Shown in pieces: positions 43,650 through 53,734 of a DNA stretch of 64,000 bases. Numbering within the stretch: position 1 is the first letter of the stretch; every line of letters starts with the position of its first letter. A program made the translations under genes and the position numbers. The DNA comes from Silene latifolia (taxonomy: Eukaryota > Streptophyta > Magnoliopsida > Caryophyllales > Caryophyllaceae): NCBI RefSeq assembly GCF_048544455.1, contig NC_133536.1:24740152-24804151 (forward strand), read 5' to 3'. A model generated the notes under the pieces. That model was not told the origin of the DNA. It worked only from the letters and a program-made list of their open reading frames with translations, and did not search any database.

Positions 43650-45755
43650 TTTTTTTTTTTTTGGTGAACTGTGAAAATATATTAATAATAATCAAAATTG
43701 TTCCTTACAAAACACCATCACCAATCAAAAAAATACAGTTGCATTAGCACCCAACTAACAAGACTAGTCATAATTTGGCTCCCACGGAAACTTCTGAACT
43801 TTGAGCGCCCAAGCCCTGTCCCTGCATCTAGCTTGAATGTCATATTTCACCTTCTGAATTATCCATCTAGGACACGGGACCTTAGCTTCAATCCTGCATA
43901 CGTTCCTAGCATTCCAAATATAGTACCATAGTGCTATAATGGCAGCACAAACAATCTGTTTCTTCATCAAAGAGGAGCATCTCCATTGCAACCACCACTC
44001 TACCACTCTGTCCCTGGGTACAGTGATACCAAGCCAATCAGATAACATCACCCAGCACTGTTTGCTAAATGCACACTCATACAATAAATGCCTATGATCT
44101 TCCAACTGGTCCTGGCAGAATTCACACAATCCATCATTGAAAACACCAAACTTAAGGAGTCTGTCCTTAGTGAGCAACCTTTCTTGAACTATCAGCCACC
44201 CAATGAATGCATGCTTAGGAATGATAGTCTTGCTCCAGATCAACGGGTACCAAAGAACAGGCTGCTGCTGACCCATCAACCATTTATACCCACTAGCCAC
44301 ATTATACTCACCCTGAGTGCAATTCCAAATCCCATTAGAGAAACCCAGCTTCACTTGGTCCTTAACCTGACAGATTTTACGCCATGTCCAACTAGTATTG
44401 GCTGTAGGACAATAGTCAAACCAACTTCTACCTTTCATATAAATATGATCTACCCACCTGATCCAGAGGTGGTCAGATTTCGTAGCTAACCAACCAGTAT
44501 ACTTGGCTATCATGGCAGTGTTCCAATGTCTAGAGTTCACAATGCCCAGCCCCCCCTCCTTCTTTTCTCTGCAAATTTTTTCCCAAGCAACAGTGAGGGT
44601 TCTAAGGTATTGTTCAGATCCAAACCACAAATAATTCCTACAAATCCCCTCAATTCGATCTATGACAGTGACTGGAACAATAAAAATCCGAGTCCAATAG
44701 GTATGCAATTGTGTTAAAACAGCCTTAATGAGTACCAATCTACCTGCATAACTCAGTTTTTTGGCTCCCCATCCTCTGATTCTAGCAACCACCTTCTCCA
44801 CAAGTCTGGTACAGTCACCTATACCCTTTCTTTTGCAAGAAATTGGGATGCCAAGGTACCTGAATGGCAAAGCCCCAGGATTGAATCCAGAAATATTCAG
44901 AATATGCTCAATCTCACCATGTTGCATACCATTAAAGTATATGTCAGATTTCTCCTTATTCATGTCCAACCCAGAGGCACTTGAGAAAGTGGCAAATGCC
45001 CTGAGGATGACCTTAATAGACATCCTGTCACCTCTGCTAAAAAGCAACAGGTCATCAGCAAAGCACAAATGAGTTAGTTTCAGAGCTCTGCAGAAAGGAT
45101 GGTAATTAAACTCAACTCTAGCTGTGACTTCCTGGAGGATTCTGCTCAAGTATTCCATACAAAGGGTGAATAGCAAGGGAGACATGGGATCCCCTTGTCT
45201 TATCCCCCTCTTGCCTGGGAAATAGCCAAAGTTGGACCCATTGATAGACAGAGTGAACCAGGGGGTAGACACACAGACCATAATCCATTGAACCATTTTA
45301 GGGGGGAAGTTAAGTGCAGTCAACATTTGCTCAATAAAACACCATTCCACTGAATCATAAGCTTTTTTCAGGTCCACCTTCATAATACATCGAGGTGAGC
45401 AAGCCTTCCTTTGATACAGCCTGACAAGATCATGGCATATTAAAATGTTATCCACAATATCCCGGCCTTTAATGAAAGCACTCTGGGTGTCACTCACAAT
45501 ACTAGGCAAGACACCAGCCAACCTGTTGCATATTACTTTTGAAATAATCTTATAGACCACATTGCAACACGCAATTGGTCTAAAATCAGCCACAGAGACA
45601 GGTCTGGCTTTTTTGGGAATAAGGGTTAGGGTGGTAGCATTCATCTGCCGCAACAGCTTCCCAGAGGTAAAAAATTCTTTGACTGCAGCCACCAAATCAC
45701 CTCCCACCACAGAGAAAGCATCTCTAAAAAACTGAGAAGTGAATCCATCAGGTAT
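43650..45755 (-). mobile_element. 5'-truncated L1-type LINE nested in ORF2, reverse orientation
   Basis: The poly(T) run at 43650-43662 is its poly(A) tail on the other strand. It keeps the C-terminal two-thirds of ORF2 in one long frame (about 45750-43764, some 660 residues): PDGFTSQFFRDAF, IMKVDLKKAYDSVEW, RGIRQGDPMSPLLF, the catalytic FADDLLLFSRG, and a zinc-binding end (CEFCQDQLEDHRHLLYEC). It is closely related in plan to the host LINE but differs in sequence, so it is another L1 family. The truncation point falls at the start of the RT domain. The target duplication is not clean; ggtactcctc (left) and ggtatacccc (right) may be its decayed copies. Confidence 0.88.
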
Positions 45756-48320
45756 ACCCCATAAACTAACAAAGAATCTGAAACTTTTGAAACCTGCTCT
45801 GAAAACTTTGAACAAGGAGAGATATAGTGACATTGAGAACTCTACTGCCATTATGCACAGAAGGGTCTCTGAACTGCAGGAATTGATTGGGAAAGATCCT
45901 ACTAATATACAATTAATCTTAGAAGAATTTAAGACCTCTAAAACTCTTAAGGAGATGAGTGATGCCAGGGATAGTTTCTTAGCTCAGAAGGCTAAAATGC
46001 AATGGTTGCAGAAAGGAGACTCTAATAGTGCGTACTTTCATGGTTTGCTCAAAAAAAGAAGGAGTGGGAATAGAGTCATCAAGATTGAAGATAGGACTGG
46101 TAGAATGAGGGATACCCCAGAGCAGGTGCACAATGCATTTCTGGAATACTACCAACACTTGCTTGGGGATATTCAGGAAACTAAAAAAGTTCATAGAAAA
46201 ATCATTGATCAAGGTCCTAGGTGTAATGCAGACCATTATGTGCAGCTGGCTAGACCTGTCACTGGCAAGGAGATCAGGGACACCTTATTCAGCATACCTG
46301 ACATAAAGTCTCCTGGACCTGATGGATACACGAGTAAATTTTTCAAAGATGCTTGGGAGGTGGTAGGTGGAGATGTCATCACTGCTATCAAAGATTTCTT
46401 TATCCAGAAAAGACTTCTTAGGCAAATCAATGCAACAACTCTCACACTCATACCCAAATGTGAGAGACCCCAAAATGTAATGCAGTTTCGTCCAATAGCC
46501 TGCTGTAATGTCATCTACAAAATTATATCAAAGCTTCTATGTGCTAGGCTAGCAGAGGTGTTGCCTTGTATTATTGATCAAAATCAGGGAGCTTTCATTC
46601 AGAATAGGAGCATTCAGGAGAACATTCTTATTTGTCAAGACCTAATCAGATTATATGAAAGGCCAAATGCTACTCCTAGGTGTATGTTAAAGATAGATTT
46701 GCAAAAAGCGTATGACACAGTAGAGTGTTCCTTTGTTGAACAACTGTTAGATGAGTTCTTATTCCCTGATGATTTCAAAATTATGATTCTGCAATGTATC
46801 AGCACTGCCAGTTTCTCACTCTCATTAAATGGGGATATGTTTGGGTATTTTCAGGGCAAGAGGGGACTTAGACAAGGAGATCCACTATCCCCTCTAATCT
46901 TTACCTTATGCATGGAATACCTGACAAGGACTCTGAAGTATGCAGCTAACAAGTTTGATTTCAACTATCACCCTCTTTGCAAAGAACTGAAATTAGCAAA
47001 TTTGATGTTTGCAGATGATGTTCTACTCTTTAGTAAGGGTGATGCTCATTCCATGATGCTCCTGCTAAAGTCTTTTTCCACCTTCTCCAATGCTTCTGGG
47101 TTGAAGGTAAGTGCCACCAAGTCAAATGCTTATTTCCAGGGTGTACCTGAGCATATAAAACAGGATATATTGAGAGTTTCAGGGTTTGTTGAGGGACGGT
47201 TGCCATTCAAGTACTTGGGGATGCCAATACAGACCACCAGGATGAAGAAGAGTGATTGTGAGTGCCTGGTTGAGAAGATATGCAGCAGAATCCATAATTA
47301 TGGGGCAAAGAAATTCTCCTATGCTGGGAGATTGGTGCTAGTCAAGGCTGTTCTTTCCTCTCTACATTCGTATTGGGCTTCAATGTTCATAATCCCAAAA
47401 GGGATCATTAGTAGGATTGAAGCCACATGTAGGAACTTCCTGTGGGATAGTAGTGCAGAATACAGGAGAGTGCCAATGGTAGCCTGGGATAAAATTTGCA
47501 GACCAAAAGAAGAGGGAGGTTTAGGCTTGAAAGATCAGGAAATCATGAATAAAGCTATGATTGGCAGGCTAGTGCACTGGATAACTGAGAAGAAGGACTC
47601 TATATGGGTGAAGTGGGTGCAAAAGAACTATCTAAAAGGGAGGGATTGGCTGGAATATACACCTACTGTAAGCTCTAGCTGGATTTGGAGAAGAATATGC
47701 AAGGTAAAGGAGGAAATGCTCCCTGGTTATGCTACTGGTAACTGGAATGCTCAGACTGAGTACTCCCCTAGTGACTGTTATGAATGGCTAAAGGGGAGAA
47801 AACCAAAGGTTATCTGGTATAAATGGCTTTGGAATGATCATGTGATACCAAGCATCAGTTCATAGGCTGGTTATTTGCACATGGAGCTCTGAGGACAAGA
47901 GACAAGCTGATTGGATATGGTCTGGATATTGATGATAGGTGTTTGCTTTGTGGGCAGGAGCCTGAATGCATAGATCATCTACTGTGTGAATGCAGTTACA
48001 GTAGGAGAGTCATACAGGCTATCAGTCAGAAGATGCAAATCAATTTTCCAGTAAATGATATGATTGTATGGTGCACACAGCTGACAGGCACGAAACTGCA
48101 ACAAGGAATACAAGCAGCTCTGGTGTGGGGTGTGGTCTATCATGTTTGGCAGCAGAGGAATAAAAGCAACATGGAAGGGGTCCTGATCAGGCCTGAAAGG
48201 TTAGCAGACCAGGTCTTTGAAGATGTCAAAGCTAGAGTGCGAGGAAGGGACTACAAGGTTTTAACAAAGTCGGATTTAGATTGGTTAAGGCAGAAAGAAT
48301 TGTATGCTTTAGTTGATTAA
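45756..48320 (+). pseudogene. LINE ORF2, reverse transcriptase and C-terminal part
   Basis: It continues ORF2 after the nested L1 with KNLKLLKPALKTLNKERYSD, then the RT domain: SPGPDGYTSKFFKDAW, RPIACCNVIYKIISK, MLKIDLQKAYDTVE, GLRQGDPLSPLIF and the catalytic FADDVLLFSKG. The frame stops at 47865 and carries on in another frame (FIGWLF, then the zinc-binding CLLCGQEPECIDHLLCEC) to a stop at 48318-48320. Apart from this late frame change the RT part is intact. The first codons of the open frame at 45739 belong to the nested element's edge, not to a true start. Confidence 0.88.
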
Positions 48321-48408
48321 TTGATGCTTACTCACCATATGTAATCTTGTTTTATATCATAATATATATATCTCACATTTTACCAAAAAAAAAAATACAG
48401 TAAGAGAT

Positions 48409-49517
48409 ACTCATACGCCATAAATTATTAAATAGGATCGTCTTATCATTTGTTTTACGGAGTATTATATATCAATGAGTTTTTTCTGCATATAAAATGA
48501 CCGACCTACACTATAAAACACTTTTGAGCGATGTTACCAAGTTCAAAGCTACTAAAGAGTACTGAGAATTGAGAAACTCCAAACTGTTTATATTAAAATT
48601 TTATTGAAGTATTTATGGAGTATATAATTATGTAAACAAGTTCTAGAATAAGACGGTCTTACATGTAAGGCGGACCTTTTCTATAAGAAAATCATTAGTT
48701 TATTACTATTATTAATAATGGAGTGTGTTTATATACAAGGACCGTTTCACGTTGTAAAACCATCTTATACAATAATTTCTGATGAGATTTTTATATATGT
48801 TAGAAGAGCCAAACACTCATAAAGATAAGCATTAAGGGGTATAATTCAATCAAAGGATAAAATACAAATAGAAATTTTAAAAAATTACATAGTTTATTAT
48901 CCTGATGGATAGATGATGTCAAATTCTAAAATTTAATCCATAAAAATAAAATTCTTATGTTTATAGTATTAGGTAATAAATTTTATCATCCTCACACGAT
49001 ACGTGATATTGACTAAACTACTTAGCCAGATGAGCTTATAATAAGCTTCATATGTTGGAATAGAGGTTTTGATAAGTAAAGTATAAATGAAAACCGTTAT
49101 ATTTATTGTAGTTGTTATTCACCACTACAAACAAGGCCACTAACGACATATAGACGACGTCAAAACTGTCAAAAAATTTATTTTGTAATGGATGGAAATA
49201 GGTTCTCGCGGCGCAGTTTTAACAACAAAATTAATCACGGGTGAAATTCGTCGCAAGTCCATCGTAAACAACACTTGGCGACGTATAATGGAGGGTTTGT
49301 GGAAATTTCTCCGTCGCTATTCCCCATTTTTTGTAAATATTTTAATAATGCAAGGAGATTTATTGTGGATATAACGCTTTGAAAATAGTTCTTAAAAGAA
49401 TACGTCAAAAATGTTTTGGTTGATTCAGATATTGAAAAGTCACCTTTCTATTTATGTAATTGAGAATTACATAGGTCCTTAATATAGCACAAATAGAATA
49501 AGAGTTATTACTAATAG
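48409..49517. other. AT-rich spacer
   Basis: No gene is seen. A phrase agacggtcttacatgtaagg with a partial complement (aaaccatcttatac) at 48650-48770 may be a decayed MITE. The word cactacaaacaaggcc at about 49123 resembles a CACTA end, but no partner end was found. Confidence 0.4.
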
Positions 49518-49548
49518 GCCCGTGCATTGCACGGGCTTTAAATCTAGT
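49518..49548 (+). mobile_element. Helitron-like 3' terminus
   Basis: A perfect hairpin GCCCGTGC-ATT-GCACGGGC (49518-49536) is followed seven bases later by CTAG and then T (49544-49548). Helitrons end in a GC-rich hairpin 10-12 bases before CTRR and insert between A and T. The 5' end (expected TC) was not located, so the extent is unknown. Confidence 0.6.
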
Positions 49549-52500
49549 ATATATTTATGAAAGAGGCTTTTTTCGAGCGATTCTAGAGTGTCCACATCAT
49601 CAAAAATCAATTTAGGAAAGTATCATAAATAATAATTTTTGATGTAAAAAATAAAGTGGAGAATCTTTTAATTATTATAATATATATATATTTCCTAAAT
49701 TATATTTAAGTGATATTTCCAATTTTTATATAAAAACTTTTTCATTTCATATGACAACAAAGTATTGTTAAAAAAATTATGAATATAATATAATTAGATT
49801 CGTGATAAAAAATGCTATTATTAGAGTATAAATTTTATTTCATTTGCACATACTAAAGATAGTGTACCTCTTAGTTCTTAATACATTATATGTCCCACAT
49901 TGGAAAATAATGTAGGTGTGGAGAATATACTACGTATAAATAATAGAATTGTCCCACATCGAAAGATTAACAAAGTGGGTTAATCCTATGATTATAAATA
50001 TGAGGCATTCTTGAAACTTAGGTATTAACCCAAATATTTTGAGTCTCTTAAGTATTATCTTAAAGAGCTCTTAAAAGTAAGTTTGTATCATATCTCCACA
50101 ATATGATATAAAAAATAAAGTTGATATTTTTTAATTATTATAATATATATTTCCTATATTATATATCCAAGCCATGTTTATAATTTTTATATTAAAACAT
50201 TTTACATTTCATTTGATAAAAAACTATCGTAAAAAAAATATATAATTATATTTGGAATAAAAAAAGGAAAATTATTAGAGTATGAATTTCATATCATTTG
50301 CACACAAAAAAAAGAAAAAAAAGTATGATTAGACAGTATAGAATGTCGAACTAGGCGAGAAAAAGAAGACGTGCTTCTTTGTATATTATATGTCACGCAT
50401 TTTGAAAAAATAATGTAAGTGTGATGAACATACTACGTATAAATAGTAGAATCGTCCCATATTGGAAAATTACCATAAGGTGTGGTCATCCAATTATAAA
50501 TAATAGAATTATCCCACATCGAAAGATTTAACATAAGGTGTGATGAGCCTATGATTATATATATGAGTCATCCTTTGAACTTAAATATGAACCCATAATC
50601 TTTTGAGTCTCTTAAGTATTGTCTTAAAAAGCTCTTATTTGTTACAGTTGTCTTATATGTTACATTTGTTATGCTCTAACAATTAAATTGATACAAGTGA
50701 CCTTGATTTTCTTGATTCAATTATCTAATTATATTATACTTTAATATAACAATCGAACACCGATAAGACTAACTAACAAATGTAACAATAAGTATGCATG
50801 ATCTCCATAATTAATAAGTTTTAATAGCGATTAATATTGATTAATTCAATTTAATGGGAATGAGAATATAAAAATGAGTTAGGTATGATTTCATTACAAT
50901 GGGACCAACTCACTGAATATTAGTCAAACAATTAAGCAGACAACAGTTAAAGAAATCCAAGTATAGCAAAGAGCTCAAGGTTCAGCTACCATATTAACTC
51001 TAGAAACTGTCAACACATTCATGATAAAATGCTACAAAAATATTTTCCTAAAAAATCCATAGGCCATAACAGCTTATGTAGTTTTAATACCAAATTTATT
51101 TGTATTATATTATCCACGAATTTTTATTTAAGACGGAATTATCCGTCTTCAACCTTTTTTTTGTTTAAATATGGACTTAAATTAAAAGACTTATTACAAA
51201 AAGAGTTCATACATCAGTTAAGGGGGGAAAATCTAAAGAACAAAACGTTATTAAATCGAATTGGATGTCGTCGAATTAGGTGCGAAAAAGATGATGTAAT
51301 TCTTAGTATATTATATGTCACACATTGCAAAATAATAAGATGTGGTGAACATACTACATATAAATAGTAGAATTGTCCCACATCGGAAAATTGCCATAAG
51401 TTATGGTCATCCTATTATAAATAGTAGAATTTTCCCACATCGGAAAATTACCATAAGGTGTGGCCATCCTATTATAAATAGTAGAATTGTCCCACATCGA
51501 AAAATTAACATAAGATGTGCCGATCCTATAATTATAAATAGTAGAATAGTCTCACGTCAAAAGATTAACATAATCCGGGATGATCCTATGATTATAAATA
51601 TGAGTCATCCTTGGAATTTTAATACCAATCCAAAATCTTTTGAGTCTCTTAAATATTGTCTTAGATAGTTCTTATAAGAGTTTGTATTATTACCTCCACA
51701 ATAGTGAAATTTATTTGTATTATACTTTTGATTTTGGTGGTTTCACAATTATATAATTATATATTGTTATATCATCTCTTTTTCTACTCAAATTTAGTAG
51801 TTTAGCAATAAGTTATTTATTTTTTAATTTTTAAGCTGAATTTTTGAATAACGAACATATATCAGTAGTATTCTTATTATATAAGAGACTTTAAAAGTAT
51901 CATTACATAATGTTAAATTTTCAAGTTTTAACATTTTTTTCATTATCTAGAGAGTCCTACCCTTAAAAACTACTTAATATTTATAAGAAAAAAATGTTAA
52001 TTTTATACGTAAGAAAAACTTTGGATTTTAGATAAGATTAGTTTGTTAGCAATAAGATAAAATTGCACAAATGTTATACGTGAGAAAAACTTTAGACTCT
52101 AGATAAGATTAGTTTGTTAGTATTTGCTCATTATTAATCGGATTGGATGTTGAATGTACGAATATTAACATATAGTATTTGCTCATATTATTAAATATTA
52201 AATATAATTACTATTAGATATATTGAGTAGCAATTGTTCGTATTTCGGAATTCAGGTTGGATGTCGAGCTAGGTGTGAAAAATATGGTGTATTTATTAGT
52301 ATGTTATTTGTCACACATTGAAAAATAATTGAGGTGTTGTGAATATACTACGTATAAATAGTAGATTTGTCCCACATTGAAAGATTAGCATGCAAAAGGT
52401 AGGGTGAACTTATGATTATAAATAGAAGCCATCTTTGAAACTTGGGAATCAACCCAAAATATTTTGAATCACTTAACTATTGTGAAAGAGAGCTTTTAAG

Positions 52501-52567
52501 ATTTTCTATTATTAACGATTAAATTAAAATTTAACAAACTATAATTTTGTTGTCACTAAATTGTATG
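49549..52567. other. AT-rich spacer with four related repeat blocks
   Basis: Blocks at about 49890-50110, 50380-50640, 51290-51690 and 52295-52500 share the order: tgtcacacatt-like phrase, TATA-containing 57-60 bp units, then atgattataaatatgag, ttttgagtctcttaagtattgtct and gagctctta. The blocks lie roughly 0.5-1 kb apart with AT-rich DNA between, and each is preceded by a sequence like attggatgtcgaactaggtg. They look like copies of a single repeat, perhaps LTR-derived, as the TCCCACATCGG plus TATAAATA pairing is common in plant copia LTR promoters. A 69-bp local duplication is present at about 52007-52125. No gene is seen. Confidence 0.5.
51310..51600. repeat. 57-60 bp tandem repeat carrying TATA boxes
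   Basis: TCCCACATCGG or variants occur at 51376, 51433, 51490 and 51550, and a poorer first copy lies at about 51318. Each is followed by cataag-tgtgg-catcctat and TATAAATAGTAGAAT. The related blocks at 49.9, 50.4 and 52.3 kb hold two, three and two units, so unit number varies between blocks. Confidence 0.85.
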
Positions 52568-53145
52568 TGTTCCGGGTGTAATTCCGGAGCAGGATTATGA
52601 CCACGTAAGCTTGCTGAATGATGTCTTTGCTTGTCTCTTCCTTTCACTCTTATCTGTAAAGATGAACAAACTGAGGGCTCGGCTTGGGGCCGAACGAACT
52701 CACTCCGACGCTCAAGTCGGTGAACTTAAAGGGATAAGTTGTGTGTTAACTTGGCAAAGTATATTGTAGAGAGATAAGGGAGTTTATACCAGATTTCGGT
52801 TTAGTTGTGGATTTCGGATCCTTTTCTCAATGAGAGAAGTGGAGTATTTATAGACTTTCAACTTTTGTCACGTAGTGGCCAAGTGGCAGAGCAGGTGGAA
52901 AGACCGTTTTACCCTCGGCCGAGGGACCTATGGCAGGCCGGCAGGCCTGGTTGACTCCATGCCGAGGGGACTGGATGTGAGTACGCGGATATGCTTCTCG
53001 GCCGGCTAGTTGTCTCGCCGAGACCCAAGTGACAGGCCGACAGGCTGTGTCGGTTAGGCTGTCTAGTACGTTAACTTGTTGTCTTTTAGCTTTGACCTTG
53101 CTCAATATGTTGACTCGGTCAGCGGGTGCAGAATATGCCCCATCA
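52568..53145 (-). repeat. 3' LTR of the second gypsy element
   Basis: 578 bp, TGTTCCGG…CCCCATCA on the plus strand. It shares the first bases, a TATA box (tatttata at about 52845-52852, minus strand TATAAATA) and a following hairpin with the unit A LTRs, while the rest is diverged. Confidence 0.9.
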
Positions 53146-53734
53146 ATTTGCCCCCAGCGTAGTCTATGCCGTGGTATGGACCTTCGATGAGTGTTGAGCG
53201 TATTCTGCGCATGTTGAACTTCTTACTCGGCTTGGTTATGTTCAGGCCGTACCATATCCCCCCTCCACATGGTTGTGTAATGGACATCGAATGTGGAAAA
53301 GAAAATGGCGCTGGCCGAGACCAAGGTTGGGAGTGCCGTTTGCTTTTGATTGCCCCCGGCCGGTGCTGCCAAGCTTGGTTGATCAGCTGGCCATTGGCAA
53401 GTACGTACCAAGGAGCGTGTCAAAGAAGATTGGTAACTGTTATGTCGATTGACATTCCGTGGCTGCATGCTTGACACGTGGCTTGGCGTTGATTGATGGA
53501 CGTTTCATGGGCTTTGCTCTGATTGGTCCGCTTCATGGGCTTTGCTCTATAAATAGAGCAGTGTGCCCCTCTTTTTGACTTGCAAACTTCATTTCTTCAA
53601 AAAATTTTCTCTCTCTAGTTTTTTTTCGAAGCGTTTTCTCTCTAACTTTCGAAGCGTTACTCGGCGTAACACTTTCTTCAAAGGTAAACAAACAAATTTT
53701 TCCAACTTTTATTTGTTAAGTATTTATTGTCACC
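53146..53734 (+). promoter_or_regulatory. promoter region of the antisense ORF, second gypsy element
   Basis: Between the LTR and the plus-strand start codon at 53735. CTATAAATAG at 53547-53556 is a strong TATA match, 180 bp before the ATG, followed by a C/T-rich leader (tttctctctctag). The block tcatgggctttgctctataaat is echoed upstream of the antisense ORF in the unit A element. No other gene is seen. Confidence 0.6.

Larger units (their letters stand above)
40922..48393 (+). mobile_element. L1-type LINE, near full length, with two nested insertions
   Basis: A 15-bp target duplication aatacagtaagagat flanks it (40907-40921 and 48394-48408), and an A-run ends it at about 48385-48393. Parts: short 5' UTR, ORF1, ORF2 with endonuclease, reverse transcriptase and a C-terminal zinc-binding region, then a short 3' UTR. 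A hAT MITE interrupts ORF1, and a reversed, 5'-truncated L1 interrupts ORF2. Without these the element is about 4.9 kb. The clean target duplication indicates moderate age, but the element is inactive. Confidence 0.95.

Noticed and set aside
45739-45851. Apparent start codon MNPSGIPHKL for the LINE RT frame, and the first codons of the reverse frame at 45851
   Set aside because: Both cross the junction between the host LINE and the nested L1; neither is a true start.
49115-49380. Possible second CACTA element (cactacaaacaaggcc) with a 60-codon frame
   Set aside because: Only one candidate end is visible, no 3-bp duplication or partner end was found, and the frame shows no domain.
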